Assembly (NCBI GenBank): GCA_029379385.1
Contig: CM055613.1
Coordinates: 20,850,001 to 20,914,000, forward strand
Length of the DNA: 64,000 nucleotides
From: Quillaja saponaria
Lineage: Eukaryota > Streptophyta > Magnoliopsida > Fabales > Quillajaceae
Reading direction: 5' to 3'
Below are positions 12,363 through 24,620 of the stretch, one piece after another. The translations under genes and the position numbers were made by a program. Position 1 is the first letter of the stretch. Each line of letters begins with the position of its first letter. The notes under the pieces were generated by a model. The model made no database searches and was not told where the DNA came from. It worked only from the letters and a program-made list of their open reading frames with translations.

Positions 12363-12365
12363 GCT

Positions 12366-13436
12366 TATCACACCTTTCTCAGAGGCATGACTGGCTGGAG
12401 AATTGGATAACCAAACCTCCGTAACTCTAACCTTATCACAACTGAATATACATGACCCTTGACTAAACTAACAAATAAAGACAAATTTTATAAAACTGAA
12501 GTTAACTTGTAAAAATTTGTTTACTAAAACCAATAAAAATTTACTAAAAATTTTGGCAGAGGTTCCTTACAATATGGAACATGCCTCACAATACAAACAA
12601 GTATACTTGCTTATAAACAACCAATTCACAGTAACCACCAAATTACATAAAGGAGCTCTACTCCAGTCATATCACAAATAACAAATAACTAGACTTTTAC
12701 ATAACACAAAATCAAACAACCTACAATTCTAGCGTGACTGTAAACTTTCATCCTTGACTTCAAGTATAAGATTTTGAATATACCTTGTTGTCAAACACTT
12801 CGGCAAAGCCTATAATCGATAAAAGTTGTCCTTAAGGTCCTGTTACTAAAAAGAATATCCACAAAAAAAGGGGTGAGTCTTAGGGACTTTGTGAGTGAAA
12901 AATTGCACCCAAAGGGCACTAATATCACTTAACGCACATATAAAATATATAATCAATTAATATTAACATATCATATATTACAAAACTACTAAGATTACAC
13001 ACATACAATTACAGAAATATAAAACTTAGCAAGCATAGTTCACGTAACACTTTGTATAATCCAATCAAAACAATTAAATAAATCAGGGCACACAAATCAA
13101 ACACAAAATCCAAAGGGCCAACTAAGTAACTTAGCCCTGCACACCACTACCACCGAGCAATTTTGCACCTACACACCAAACAAAATTATAAACAAAATTA
13201 CTAAAATTAGAATCACTGAATCTCCTTTTCCAAATCCACCCACCAGGGCTGAGCACTCAAATATCTTTTTAAAACATGTGTTAAAATATCTTAAAATATT
13301 CTAGGTGCACAAGGATTTAATTTCAGAAGTAAAAATCACTTCGAAAAGAAAACACTTCACTGGCCTTTATCAACCACAAGCAATTTCAAATATCAACATA
13401 ATTCAGATAGTCACTTGAAACAATATGATTCTTATT

Positions 13437-13470
<34 letters not shown>

Positions 13471-16400
13471 TATATATATATGTGCATAAATGCATCAAAC
13501 AATCAAACACATTAATTTAGCAACTAAAGGGTATCAATTAACCACTCACCAGTTTACAAATTTTGTTCCTCACTTCCTTTTGCGCTCACGTGTGTTATCA
13601 GACCCACAGTAGGGTTCGAAACTGAAATTCATATTTTCAAATAATATTTAGTTCATAAACGTTATAGTTATAATCTTTTAATTACTAAGCTTATATATGT
13701 TTCTTGAAACTAAGTTCGTTTAAGTAGTTTAACCAATTCTTTGCAGGATACTTGATTTCATATCTTGTATATATATTGTATATATTATATATATATATAT
13801 ATACATATCAAGAAATAGATAATAACTCAATACTTTCAACATTTTCATTTTCCTAGCATTGAATTCAAGTTGACTTACTCTTTCTAAAATTATCCAAGCT
13901 TTTAGATCATGCCATTTCAACATTATACAATTAAATTCTGAAATTAATATTTCCTTAACCACTTAACCACTGTTTCTTTATTCTTTCTTTTAGACTGATT
14001 TATTAGAGTTCACATTCTACTTAACTCTTAAGATCTCCCTTTACCAAGTTTTCCCTTTTAGGCATTTCACAACTACCTTAATGATATACTTGCTTTTAAC
14101 TTACATACTTAACCAAATTTAATAAAACTAAGTTGAAACATTCAGGAAGTTATTTATCTTTCTTATTTAGAAACCTTTCCTAAAATCAGTCTTAAACTTA
14201 CTCGATTCCGCACATGAACAAAAACAGAGCACTGCACAAATTCTTGGTTGCCAACCTCTGATTTATATGCTTATAAAATTCTCATACTTGGGAATTAAAT
14301 TACAAAACTTTACAGCCTAGTTAATTAAGATGTTAGAAACATTTTATCTTCATCACTCCACTCTTAATTCAATATTTAAGACCCTATGTCATCAGTTTTT
14401 AAAAAAAATAATATATATATATCATGACTTGAAAATCTCAACTGTGACTTCCAACACTTCCAAAATACACACAACATGGAATTAATACCTGCAGAACTTC
14501 ATATTTGTTCTTTGGTATGTTAGAAACAACTCTTATTCATAGGTTCTAAGCTAACTCACGCCATAACCTATAATAAAGTCCTTTGAACTTATTGAAGTTT
14601 GCCTAAAATCCTATACAGACCTAGCTATAGTCTAACAACTCTAACTAAAAATACACTTGGAACCAGGTTATGACATTATGCATACAACTATAAGGCACTA
14701 AGCTACACTTTCTCTTTTCAGCTTTTAATTTAATTCAATCCCGAAAACATCGAAATACAAGATCTATCTAGCCCATGAAATCTGGCCCTGCATCCCTCCA
14801 AAAACCTCTTAACTCTCATTTTTCAACACCTTACCCCCAACTAACCCTCCTTTGTTCATGCCCTTCACCCACTTTCATTAACTCCTTAATCCATAGCCTT
14901 AAACAACCATAATCTATTCTTGTTTATAAACTTTTTATTCAAATTCAAATTCCAATAGCAACTTAAATTTATCAAGTTGTACTCATATGGTCATAACTAG
15001 GTTCTTGTAGGCATTATATCAAACATCTTAAATGCATGATTTCCTTTCATTGATGTATGTATCTATATCTATACACTTATCAAGAATCCAATAAAACTCC
15101 TTAGTTCCATGCTACAGATATATTAAATATTGAATTCTAAATTAACTAAATACTTAGAATTTATTAAACTTACAACATACAAATTCTAAATTTATCTACT
15201 TGAATCCTTAAATTTCCTATTTCAATAATTATGTTTAACGCTTTTATGTATTCACTATTTTTCTTAAGCTTTTATTTGAAATTCATACATCCTTTAATTC
15301 CATTTAATACCTATTCTTAACAACACATCTATTTTAGAATTTTAATCAAAGGGATTTCAACCATTCACCTAATTTAAGTCATAGGCCATTGAAGAATTTC
15401 TGCCTTGTTTTCTCTTTCAAATCGTGCCTTCCTAGTGTTAAACTATCCTCCAATTCACTCCTTGAAGACCAAAAGAGGAATAAATTCTTTGATTAAGTTG
15501 TTGTCCAAAATAGGGGACCACAACTTAGAATTATTGAAATCCATATAATTAATTTGATAGCCAAATAAGGGTGAGTGGAAGCTGTCCAAACAGCCCCTCC
15601 AACCTTGCTCTGTCTTACGCTTGAATTGGTGAGGTTGGCTGGCAGTAAGGTGGATTGTCCACCAACTAAATAGGGCAGCTTCTGCCCTTCAACTCCATGG
15701 CTACCCTTGGCTGCACACAAGCGCACCAACACATATACCATTTTCACTTCTAACGATTTAATCAACATAACAAGTCTTGATTGTTTTCATGACTTAAAGC
15801 ACTTACTGCCCTGCTAAATAGGGGATAATCTAGCTACCAAAACTGCTTGTAAATCCTCGCACAAAGCTTACCAACAATGGTAAAATATGCATAAGAAAGG
15901 AAGAAAGTAAAAATTCCCAAGTGCATAAACTTTTGGCTGACAAGAAAGGAGTTTTAGAAATTTCTGGACTTTTATGGTGGTGAAGGAAGAGAGAGGGAAA
16001 GGGACAAGGATGGCCACAAGAGAAAAGAAGAGAAAAAAAGAAAAAAAAAGACTTAATAAAACTATGGGTCAAAGTGTGCATGCTAAAAATTGTGGCTCTT
16101 ATTTACTTAGAGTTTTATATATGTATATATATATATATATATTCAATTTTTGTTTTATATCTCATTATATTATAATAAATTTTATTTACTAATACACTTT
16201 AAATGAAGTGAAATCTAAGTCTAAGTCAACCTATAATATGATGGAATAATGTCACATGTCAAAAATTAAATGCAATATAGAGTCAAAAATTAATGGTCAT
16301 GAAACATGTGGTGGAGATTAAATCTTATATATATACCTATATTAATTGTTCTCTCACTTGAATTTACTTGATCATAACATTATTTACTTTGTGATAGCAA

Positions 16401-16571
16401 ATACAAATAATTCTTAAAACATATACTAAGGTTAAACTAAGATATCGAATTATAACATGTTTAACTATACTGTTATTTAATAAATTTGTTTATTTTGTAA
16501 TGTAAATTTATGCATCATTGCATTATGTCTAAAACTTGATTTTACTTTATTTGGTTATGTGGGCTATAGCA
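12366..16571 (-). repeat. 5' LTR of the LARD-like element
   Basis: About 4.2 kb, collinear with 5243-11610. On the minus strand it starts TGCTATAGCCC (decayed TGTTATAACCC) and ends GGTGTGATA (decayed from a CA end). It carries a (CA)n run at 13439-13468, a (TA)n run near 13777-13803 and another TA run at 16117-16142. The LTR length is far above the 0.3-2 kb typical for plant chromoviruses. No coding sequence. Confidence 0.8.
13439..13468. repeat. (CA)n microsatellite in LTR
   Basis: Perfect AC run followed by TA repeats; partner of the run at 6302. Confidence 0.95.
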
Positions 16572-16786
16572 AATTTGTGGTTTTATTGGTCAATTGTTAA
16601 GATGGTTGGGCTTTTTATTTGTCTTATTTTAGACTTGATAGATAAAATTTCTAATCCCGAAAAAGGGAAAAGACAATTAGAAATTTACAGAAAACTATCT
16701 CCTAAAAATAACACTAATGCAAGCATAAAAGATGATACTTATTCCTTCAAAAATATAATAGAAAGAAGTTGTAACTAATGAGATAA
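16572..16786 (+). pseudogene. EPRV1 segment B: capsid-region remnant between two insertions
   Basis: A 215-bp island of pararetrovirus sequence. Its left end joins 5242 in sense once the LARD-like insertion and one copy of its target duplication are ignored; its right end (GATAA, 16782-16786) joins 18185 after the Athila solo LTR. The reading continues the polyprotein between the movement-protein and protease parts. The short open frame at 16536-16778 straddles the LTR junction, so its first residues are not viral. Broken by stops. Confidence 0.55.
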
Positions 16787-18184
16787 AAATATGGATTTTA
16801 CCTATGCAAGTGCACGTATCGTCCTCAAGTAATATATAGTAAGTAGAGTATTGTTCCTATGAGGAGTTTTCAAATATTGCTAGGTATTAAAATTAGCAAT
16901 TCTAATTTTATTCAAGCAACTAAGATTTTGGTAGATTATGAACAAATTATAAACTAAAAGCAAATTAACAAACGAATAAACTGGAGATAAACCTAGAATT
17001 ACAACTTCCATCAACACTTCACTTGAATTAATATTATCTTGTATTGCGTAGTTATGACAAATAATTATTAACCTAGGGTTCTTAATCAATTATAAGCATA
17101 TTCCTATGTCTTATAAATATATCTCACTTAATCAATTCAGTATATTCCTATGTAAATTAATTTACACAAGTCATTAAGATAGGACCTAATTTGGCTACAC
17201 AAGGCATATAGGTATATTCCTATCCTATACATAAATCAAACTCAAGAACATGTGTTGAATTCAAACAAGTGATAATTCATTCAAGGCTTAACCTAAATTC
17301 CCCTACCAAGTCCCTTTAGGTTTCTTAATTCAATCTAAGAGATGGCCAATCAATTACAGGTATTAAGCATAAAACGAATTAGATAAATCATATACCAAAA
17401 CCTAAGCAATCCATAGATAAAATATTATCAAGCTACATATTAAGTGTTGGTTGCATTTCTAGAAAGGAAACTAATGTAAACATAGTTTCAACCAAAATAA
17501 ACATCAAAGGAATACAATAAAAGTAAAGAAGAAGTAGAAATAGAGAAAGCTATGAAGGTTGTCGATCTTCAAGCTCCTATGATCCTTGCTCCTCTTGCTT
17601 CCTTGCATCTTTGACAAGCTTTAATACTCCAGAAAAATGTTGCTAACTTGTGTCCCTCATTGTGTGTATAAGTTCTCAAGGTAGTCTCTCTTTTATAGGC
17701 TTAAAAAATCCTCAATTTAACTTCAATTTGGACTAGTAATCGCGTCGGCGGGCTAAGCTTCCTGGAGAAGCAACCTAAAAAATCAACGAAATTGGGCAAC
17801 TTGGTAGTAGCTTGGATGTCGTGGCCTTAGCTTTTTGGCGTCGTGGCACCCACCTGGATATTCTTGGCTCTATGGCACTAGTTTTCTAGCGCCAGACTCC
17901 TGGGTACCTCCCTTGTCTTGCACATTTTGAACCCGAATTGACTTCCAATGGGACTCCTTCTTGTATTAGACCTTCAAAACACAAGACTAAGTTAACACAA
18001 GTTAGAACACCTATAAAACACCTAAATCTAATCCTTAAAATAACTATGAATCAATATCCTAATATAATATGGACTCAACTAGGAATTCAACAAAAACTAA
18101 GCAAAAACCAAATAAAACTCTAGAACATAGCTAAATTAATATGAGTAAAAGAATGTAAAATAACTTTTTTTTCAAGAGTTATCA
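16787..18184 (-). mobile_element. Athila-type solo LTR in EPRV1
   Basis: About 1.4 kb, flanked by perfect GATAA duplications at 16782-16786 and 18185-18189. It aligns with the two LTRs of the complete Athila element (25684-27176 and 40949-42448). Shared marks are tatgcaagtgcacgtatc near the left end, the ggttcctatgaggaa-like phrase, the tacacaaggcatataggtat block in the middle, a GC-rich block with GGCGYC/GTGGCACC motifs, and the GTTATCA right end. The strand is minus because the LTR head (TGATAA) lies on the right. No internal domain, so it arose by unequal recombination. Confidence 0.85.
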
Positions 18185-18450
18185 GATAAAAGAAGAATTA
18201 AAAACTCTAAAACAGAGAGTTAATGTTTTAGAAGAAAATAAGGAAGATTAGTTTGATAATTTTATTTGGAAACCTCTAATACAAAAGATATAGAAAAAGA
18301 AAAAGTTTTAATAATTAATGAAGTTGAAATTTCTAATAATAGCCCTAAAGAATCTATAAATAATATTACAAATCCAAAATAATGGATATATGCTATGAAT
18401 AGAATATTATCTTAAAAAAGATTTACTAAAGTAACCATTGTAGTAAACTA
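18185..18450 (+). pseudogene. EPRV1 segment C, upstream part: coiled-coil-like stretch before the protease
   Basis: Directly after the solo LTR the plus strand encodes, in one short frame, a charged heptad-like stretch (EELKTLKQRVNVLEENKED), compatible with a coiled coil, then Asn/Glu-rich residues with stops. It lies between capsid remnants and protease in the polyprotein. I do not see an intact CCHC zinc knuckle. Confidence 0.4.
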
Positions 18451-18454
18451 TGAA

Positions 18455-18835
18455 TTCATTTTTCTATCTATTGCCCTGATTGACTTAGGAGTAGGTTTAA
18501 CTTGTATAAATGAAGGTTTAGTACCCTTAAGGTATTATTAGAAAACTACTTAAATCCTTCATGCTACTGATAGAAAGCATCTAATTATAGATTGAAAATT
18601 ATCTGATTCGTCTATTTGTAATAATAGAGTATGTTTCCTTAATCCATTTGTTCTATTTAGGGGATTAACTCCACTAGTTATTCTAGTAAATCACTTTTTA
18701 CATATGTTATTTCCTATAACTAGAATTGATGAATTCAAAGTAGAAACTAGTGTCAAAGGAAGACATGTTAAATTTGATTTTGTTGAAAAACCTATGATGC
18801 ACGAAATACATCTAACAAATAATTAAGATGTAATA
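18455..18835 (+). pseudogene. EPRV1 aspartic-protease region
   Basis: Retropepsin-like region preceding RT, which would cleave the viral polyprotein. The remnant shows ALIDLGVGL at 18472-18498, where the catalytic Asp-(Ser/Thr)-Gly has become Asp-Leu-Gly, so it could not work even without the stops near 18540, 18552 and 18592. It runs into a hydrophobic block near 18655-18720 and a charged tail before the RT. Order and spacing fit Caulimoviridae pol. Confidence 0.6.
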
Positions 18836-18839
18836 AAAA

Positions 18840-20160
18840 AGGAAAGAAAATTAATGTCATTGAAAGAAGGAATACGATATACAAAAATTGAAAAAAAATT
18901 GCAATATCCTAAATTACACGAAGAAATACAAAAAAAATTCAAAATAAATTGGAAATACAATTATATTATGAGATTCTTAATGCTTTTTGGAATAGGAAGC
19001 TGCATATTATTGAATTGCCTTATGAACCATATTTTAATGAAAATCATATACTTATAAAGGCGAGGCCTGTTGCCATGGGTCCAAGACATTTAGAAACATG
19101 TAAGCAGGAAATTGAAAAATTGCTTAAAAAATGGCTTATATGAAAAAGTTATAGTTCCTAGAGTTGTCCAGCATTTTATGTAGAAAATGCTGCTAAACAT
19201 GAAAGATGAGTTCTTAGACTTGTGATAAATTATAAGCCCTTAAATAAAGCTTTAAATAAAATATCCAATCTCTAACTAATAAAAAGGATCTTCTTAATAG
19301 GCTATACTTTGCCAAAGTATTTTCTAACTTTGATATGAAATCAGGTTATTAGCATATTCAAATTGCTAAAGATAGGTACGAAACAACTTTCACAGTCCTT
19401 TTTAGGCATTATGAATGGAATTTCATGCCATTTGGATTTAAAAATTGCCTCATATGAATTTCAAAATATTATGAATGATATTTTTAATTCGTGCACTAAT
19501 TATATAATTGTGTATATTGACGATGTTTTAGTTTTTTCTCATTCTATTGAAAAACACTTTAAACATCTTCATACATTCTTAACATTGTCACAAAAGCTTG
19601 TCTGGCAATTTCGGTAAACAAAGTGAAAATCTTTCAAATTGCTATTAGATTTTTAGGACACTAACATCTTTCAAGGATTAATAAAAGCAATTGATAGCCA
19701 TACAATTTGCCAATAAATTTTCTAGTGAGTTAAGAAAAAAAAAAACAACAATTACAATGATTCTTTGGAAGACTTAATTATTTGAGCATTATGAATGAAA
19801 TGTCATGCCATTTGGATTGAAAAAGTGCCCCATCTAAATTTCAAAATATTTAAATGATATTTTAATCCGTACACTAATTATATAATTGTGTATATTGACG
19901 ATATTTCGGTTTTTTCTCATTCTATTGAAAAACACTTTAAACATCTTTCTACATTCTTAAACATTTCCACTAAAGCTTGTTTGGCAATTTCAGTAAACAA
20001 AGTGAAAATCTTTACAACTACTATTAGATTTTTAGGAAATATTATCTTTCAAGGATTAATAAAATCAATTGATAGGCTCATTCAATTTGCCAATAAATTT
20101 CCTAATGAGTCAAGAGATAAACAACAATTATAATGATTCTTGGGAAGACTCAATTACGTG
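18840..20160 (+). pseudogene. EPRV1 reverse transcriptase, with an internal tandem duplication
   Basis: RT remnant of a caulimovirid polymerase. The fingers region is open at 18949-19143 (ELPYEPYFNENHI visible), then stops and frameshifts follow. The catalytic motif YIDDV, with VFSHSI after it, is at about 19513-19545 and occurs again as YIDDI at about 19888-19920, because a 380-bp block is duplicated (19406-19785 and 19786-20159). The repeated YIDD, in this arrangement with protease upstream and RNase H downstream, distinguishes it from the Athila RTs (FIDD/FMND) and the LINE RTs (FADD/FVDD). Nonfunctional. Confidence 0.8.
19406..20159 (+). repeat. 380-bp tandem duplication within the EPRV1 RT gene
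   Basis: The first unit begins gcattatgaatgga at 19406 and the second gcattatgaatgaa at 19786; both carry the YIDD codons and end with a ggaagact-aatta phrase. The units differ by several substitutions and small indels, including an A-run in the first only, so the duplication is not recent. RT normally has a single such segment. Confidence 0.85.
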
Positions 20161-20760
20161 GGAGACTTTTATGAAGATCTATCACAAAATTGAAAATTAG
20201 TATTGACAAGATTATAGAAAAATATCTCAGAATGGAATAATGATTTTATAGAACATGTTAAAAGAATTAAGCAAAAAGTTAAAGAGATCCCTTGCTTATG
20301 TAATCCTTATCCTGAAGCCTATAAAATTATAGAAACGGATGCTTCACAATTAGGTTATGGAGGCATCCTGAAACAAAAAATTGCTAATAAAAAGCATTTA
20401 GTTCAATTTACTTTAGGCACTTGGAAAAGTGCTCAAAAGAAGTATTCAATTATAAAGAAAGAAATGCTCTCCTTTGTATTATTAAGTTTGAATCTAATTT
20501 ATTAAAAAAAAAAAAAAATCTTATTGAGAATTGATTGGAATTCAGTTAAAGACATCTTATTAAAAGATGTAAGGAATATGACCTCTAAACAAATTTTTGC
20601 TAGATGGCAAGATATATTATCTGTCTTTCACTTTGATATAGAATTTATCAAAGGAGAATTCAACTCTTTACTAGACTTCTTAACGAGATAATTTTTGCAA
20701 GCATCTTAGAAGAAAAGAATTGTGTCCTCTCTTGCTTAAAAAACACTTGCAAAATCCTAA
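20161..20760 (+). pseudogene. EPRV1 RNase H domain
   Basis: RNase H remnant directly after the RT; it would degrade the RNA template. TDAS, containing the first catalytic Asp, is visible near 20335-20346. It is followed by the Gly-rich YGGIL step, a gap with an A-run near 20505-20518, and the C-terminal part ending FARWQDILS and FIKGE near 20600-20665. Collinear with EPRV2 on the minus strand at about 48200-48671. Stops and an A-tract slippage make it nonfunctional. Confidence 0.75.
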
Positions 20761-21459
20761 TTTTGAGAATTTAGGTAATGAAGAAAGAACTTATCCAAGC
20801 AATAAAAGATAGCTCCTTATATACCTCTATCTCGTAAAAGATAGCTTCAATTGGAAAAAAAGAAAAAAAAAAAGGTAAGCTAATTTATAACTATACGAAA
20901 TAGCTCCATTTTATCTTCATATTAATCTCTTCACAATGAGGAACCTTGGGAAAATTCATTTCCACTAATGATTTAAAACTTGGTATTTTTCTGTGGAATT
21001 ATTTCCCATATTCCTTCCAAAATATGTGCAACCATAATGGGATAGATTTTGAGAACAAATTCCTATCTAGCACCACAAGACAAAGTTATAATGATTGCTA
21101 TTTACTATCAAATTCCATGGATAGTAAAATGAGAATATATTTTGAAGAATTTTACTTCATCTAACTTTCAGATTAATCAGACAATCCCTGGTTAATGAAA
21201 ATAACTAAGATTAAATAGTCAGATAATTTTTCTAATTTTGAGAATAAGCTTAATAATCACCAAAAATTGGGAATTTTACGATTTTATAAGATAGCAACTT
21301 ATTAGCCTTCTTTTCAAAAGATGATATCAAAATGGATTTATTAAAAATCCTTGAAGACAATGGTTTAGATATGAGTTAAGATGATCCAACTTATTTTTAA
21401 GATTCTCATGACCTTGTAGATGAAGGAGTTGAAGATTTTTTAGAAGAAGGGACCAATCT
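20761..21459 (+). pseudogene. EPRV1 3' coding tail up to the LINE insertion
   Basis: Collinear with EPRV2 (about 47118-48200, minus) and, for its last 150 bp, with EPRV3 at 1-170. Only short frames remain; I see no recognisable domain after RNase H. It breaks off at the 14-bp target duplication GAAGGGACCAATCT (21446-21459) and resumes at 43874. Confidence 0.6.
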
Positions 21460-21770
21460 TCTTCTTCTTTTCTTTTTTTTTTTTAGTTTTTTTTTTATTT
21501 TTTTATTTAATCCCAAACTTAATTAGGACCTATGACAGTCTTTTGAATTTTATTAATTTCAAAAGAAAAGACCAGAGTATAGTCTAAGTAATAGAAAGAA
21601 TACTAAGAAAACTTAAACAAAGCCATAAACAAAGGATACTATCCCATTACAAAAACAGCAAGCTAAATATCTAAAAACATATAACAAGACCAAAACTATG
21701 GGATACTATCCCACTCCAAAAATAGCAAGCTTAATTGGGAAAAAAAAAAAAAAAAAAACATAATTAATGA
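21460..21770 (-). other. LINE1 3' UTR and A-rich tail
   Basis: The plus-strand T tract at about 21470-21510 is the tail. The adjacent sequence (cccaaacttaattaggacct, then ccagagtatagtct) is shared with LINE2 at 36146-36225, showing that both copies belong to one family. A second run of As at 21740-21759 lies just past the RNase H coding end. Confidence 0.75.
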
Positions 21771-22310
21771 ACATGTCTAATATAAGGCATTTGGAGCTTA
21801 TCAAGATTACTAAGACCCCTTGCAAGTTTAGGGAGCATCCAAGAAGAAAGCCAAAAGAAATGACCCTTTTCATTGCATGCATAATTTGCCCAGTAATTAG
21901 CCACTGCATTTACTTCTCTAAAGTAATGATACACCAATATATTGTGTTCCTGCAATAGATGAATCAACTCACGAAACTTAATATGAAGTATCCAAAGTGG
22001 AGGAGTCTTGCAAGCTACACACTGAATAAGAGCCATGGAGTTAGTATTCATAATGACGTTATGAAAGCCTTTCAAAACACAATGCTTGCAAACCTTCAAA
22101 AAGTGCCTCAAACTCCACAACCATATTTTTTTGACTGCCTAAGAATGAATCATAAGCCCAAGTACAGTCATTTGTAGAAGACCTTAGAATACCTCTCGTG
22201 GCAGCCTCCCCTGGATTACCTCGAGAGCAACCATCACAATTAAGCTTAACATAAAAAGAGTGAGGGGACTGCCACCTTAGAATGTTAATAAGATTTAAGC
22301 ACATTCTCTT
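21771..22310 (-). pseudogene. LINE1 ORF2: RNase H domain
   Basis: C-terminal RNase H of a plant L1-type ORF2. The minus strand encodes YVKLNCDGCSRGNPGEAA (first catalytic Asp, G-N-P-G turn), then VVEFEALFEGLQAL with the catalytic Glu, then in an overlapping frame MNTNSMALIQCV and the HYFREVNAVANYWAN helix near the C-terminus. Two frames overlap because of a frameshift near 22060-22120. It resembles LINE2 at 36460-37007. Nonfunctional. Confidence 0.8.
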
Positions 22311-23400
22311 TGGAAAGGTAAAAGGAAAGAATCTAAGTTAATAAGCATCCTTCGATCGAACTTTTAGTTTTGCTTTTAAAGAGCCAAGAATATGACCAAT
22401 GACTTTCTAAATTTGCCGAATAATAAGAGGAGAATTCATAGGAATATTTTCATAATCTAAGGTATTTTTTGCCTTCTATATTTCCCACATAATCAAACAA
22501 ACAATATTACATCTCAAATAACCTGCAAAAGATGAACTTCCTTAAGTCCACCAATATTCAAACATTTTATGAACCTGTAACACTTCATACTACATGTCAA
22601 AAAAGTGCATAAAAAAGAGCCATACTTCCTTAGCAATTTGAAAGGAGATAAACAAGTGCTAAATAGTATCTACATTATGCGTGCTACAACATCTGCATCT
22701 AGAAACCATAGCATACTGAAAACGCATAATAGTACTGTCCAGAGCAAAGTAACCATTCTAAAGTTTCCACACAAAAACAAAGATCTTAATAGGAAGTAAA
22801 GGCAGCCACATATGTTTAAAATAAGGTCTCAAAATCCTTCTAACTCTAATCATTTCCCAAGCTGAGGAAGTAGAGAAAACCCATATGTCTTATCATTAGA
22901 CCATATCAGAGAATCATCAATATCAAAAGATAACTGGAGCACATTTAAACTTTGCAAAGCCAAAAGAGGACAAAAGAGATATTTCCCCACTTGTTAAAAT
23001 TGGAAAGTCAGCCACTCTCCAACCTGAAATTTGTTTAAGAACATCATCCATCAATCGGTATAAAGGGCCAAGCTCACACCAAACCACAAGTTAACCTGCC
23101 TTTTACTAACAATCCAAAACAAATGTTGTTCAACAATTAACTCTACATAATGCTAGATGTCTCCACATTGGAGAAAAGCTAGAAGGCTAAATAATAACAT
23201 GATGCATTGTCTTACAATATTTGGCAAGCATAAAACGAGCCCACAAAGAGTGCACATTTCAAAAAATAAACCATAGTTTCATAGAAAAAGCCTTAACCGA
23301 ATCCCAATTCCACCCTTCTTTCTAGGAAGACAAATAGAACTTCACTAACACTTATAAAACTTTGGTGACTGAAAAAGGGGACAACCCAAATAGGTAACAA
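22311..23400 (-). pseudogene. LINE1 ORF2: region between RT and RNase H
   Basis: Decayed ORF2 sequence between the RT and RNase H domains, homologous to 37010-38030 of LINE2. The plant L1 zinc-binding (zf-RVT-type) segment is expected here; I can see only scattered Cys/Trp-rich pieces across frames around 22640-22900. Confidence 0.5.
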
Positions 23401-24620
23401 GGAGCTGTTGGTGATTGAAACCAGTGACTATTTTAATAATTAGGAGATGATGAATAGAAGCTTTTGAACCTGTGATGTAATAACTTTTATCTCTATTCAC
23501 TAACTCCCTGAATTCCTTTCATAAGTAGCTAAGAATCGCATAAGAGCTTCATAATGATCTCTTTCTACCACTTTAGAAAATAATAATATCATCTACAAAA
23601 GCTAGATGAGAAATTTTGGGCACATCTGAATAATGAAAAAAATAATCCTCGTCCCTAGTTGCCCTATAATGTTTCAAGGCAAGGCTTAAGACTTAAGAAG
23701 CAATAATAAATAAGATAGGAGAAAAAGGATCACCTTGTCAGAGGCCTCTTAAAGACTTGAAAAAACCTTGTACTCTTACCATTTGCTATTACTGAGAACC
23801 ATGGGTTGGAAATCATTCACCAAATCAAATCAATCCAATATTAAGAGGAACTAAATTTATGAAGAACAAAAATAAGAAAGAACCAGTTCACTTTATCATA
23901 GGCCTTAGCCATGTCAAGCTTAAAAATTACATTACTCCTCGAATTTCTTCTATGCAAAGTCATTTCATAATTTAAGTCAAAGCAATGTTTTCAATTATGC
24001 TTTGACCCTTCAAAAAACCACTTTGCTCCTTTGACATAGGTCATGAACAACTGAATTCAAACGATTAACCAAAATCCGGGAGATTATTTTAGAACTAAAA
24101 TTACATGAGTTGATCGGTCTCAAATCCAAGATTTGGGGAAACTCCACTTTAGGCAACAAAACAATGGCTGTGCTACTAACAGACCTAGACAGATCACCCC
24201 ACGAAAAAAAATATTGAATAGCCTTTGTAACATCACTAGCAATGATAAGCCAGTAGTGGACAAATAAAAAGCCATTAAAAGCCATCTGGTCCTGCATCAC
24301 TATTCTTATCAAGATGCCAAACGGACCTTTTTAATCTCATCCTCAATAGGAAACTTACTTAATAATTCATTATGCTTTGGAGTAACCAAAGGAGAAATGC
24401 AATGAAGAAAAGATAAATCAAGAGTTGTATCTTGTTCTGAGAAAAGTTAAGAAAAGTGCTCAAAGCTAACTCAATATCTTTCTTGTTATCAATCCAATCC
24501 CCCTAAGCATCCTTAATTTTATTAATTGCCAACCTGCTCCTTTTGGCTTTGACTAAGGCATGAATAAATTTAGTGCACGGGTCCCTTTCTTGAAGCCACC
24601 TGATGGAAGATTTTTGCTTC
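23401..24620 (-). pseudogene. LINE1 ORF2: reverse transcriptase domain
   Basis: Non-LTR RT remnant. The open stretch at 24010-24312 encodes TAIVLLPKVEFPQILDLRPI and SSKIISRILVNRLN, the conserved N-terminal RT blocks of L1-type elements. Further on, HLAFVDDIIIF at about 23577-23610 is the catalytic (F/Y)xDD box, here FVDD rather than FADD. A GLRQGD-like step is recognisable but broken near 23735-23760. Multiple stops. Confidence 0.8.

Larger units (their letters stand above)
11611..12365 (-). other. Residual internal region of the LARD-like element
   Basis: The only DNA between the two LTRs. It contains the priming site at one end and the polypurine tract at the other, with about 700 bp of noncoding AT-rich sequence between. 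I find no gag, protease, RT or integrase signature in any frame, against the 4-5 kb of coding sequence of an autonomous chromovirus. Confidence 0.7.
5243..16571 (-). mobile_element. Chromovirus-like LTR retroelement with giant LTRs and almost no interior (LARD-like)
   Basis: Two long direct repeats (5243-11610, which contains a 2.2-kb insertion, and 12366-16571) flank only about 755 bp. Read on the minus strand, the element opens with a degenerate TGTTATAACCC end, has a tRNA-Met-type priming site just inside the 5' LTR and a purine tract just before the 3' LTR, and is bounded by 5-bp target duplications AATCT (5238-5242) and AATTT (16572-16576). The LTR head and the downstream purine tract fit Ty3/gypsy chromoviruses (Tekay/Del type). 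No gag or pol remains between the LTRs, so it is either a large retrotransposon derivative mobilised in trans or an element with its coding region deleted. It interrupts EPRV1. Confidence 0.75.

Noticed and set aside
15493..15768. 91-residue open frame on the minus strand
   Set aside because: It lies wholly within the 5' LTR of the LARD-like element, with no domain, and the same region of the partner LTR is not open.
5243..16571. The two long repeats considered as two separate solo elements
   Set aside because: The priming site and polypurine tract sit precisely between them, and one target duplication flanks the pair, so they are the LTRs of a single insertion.
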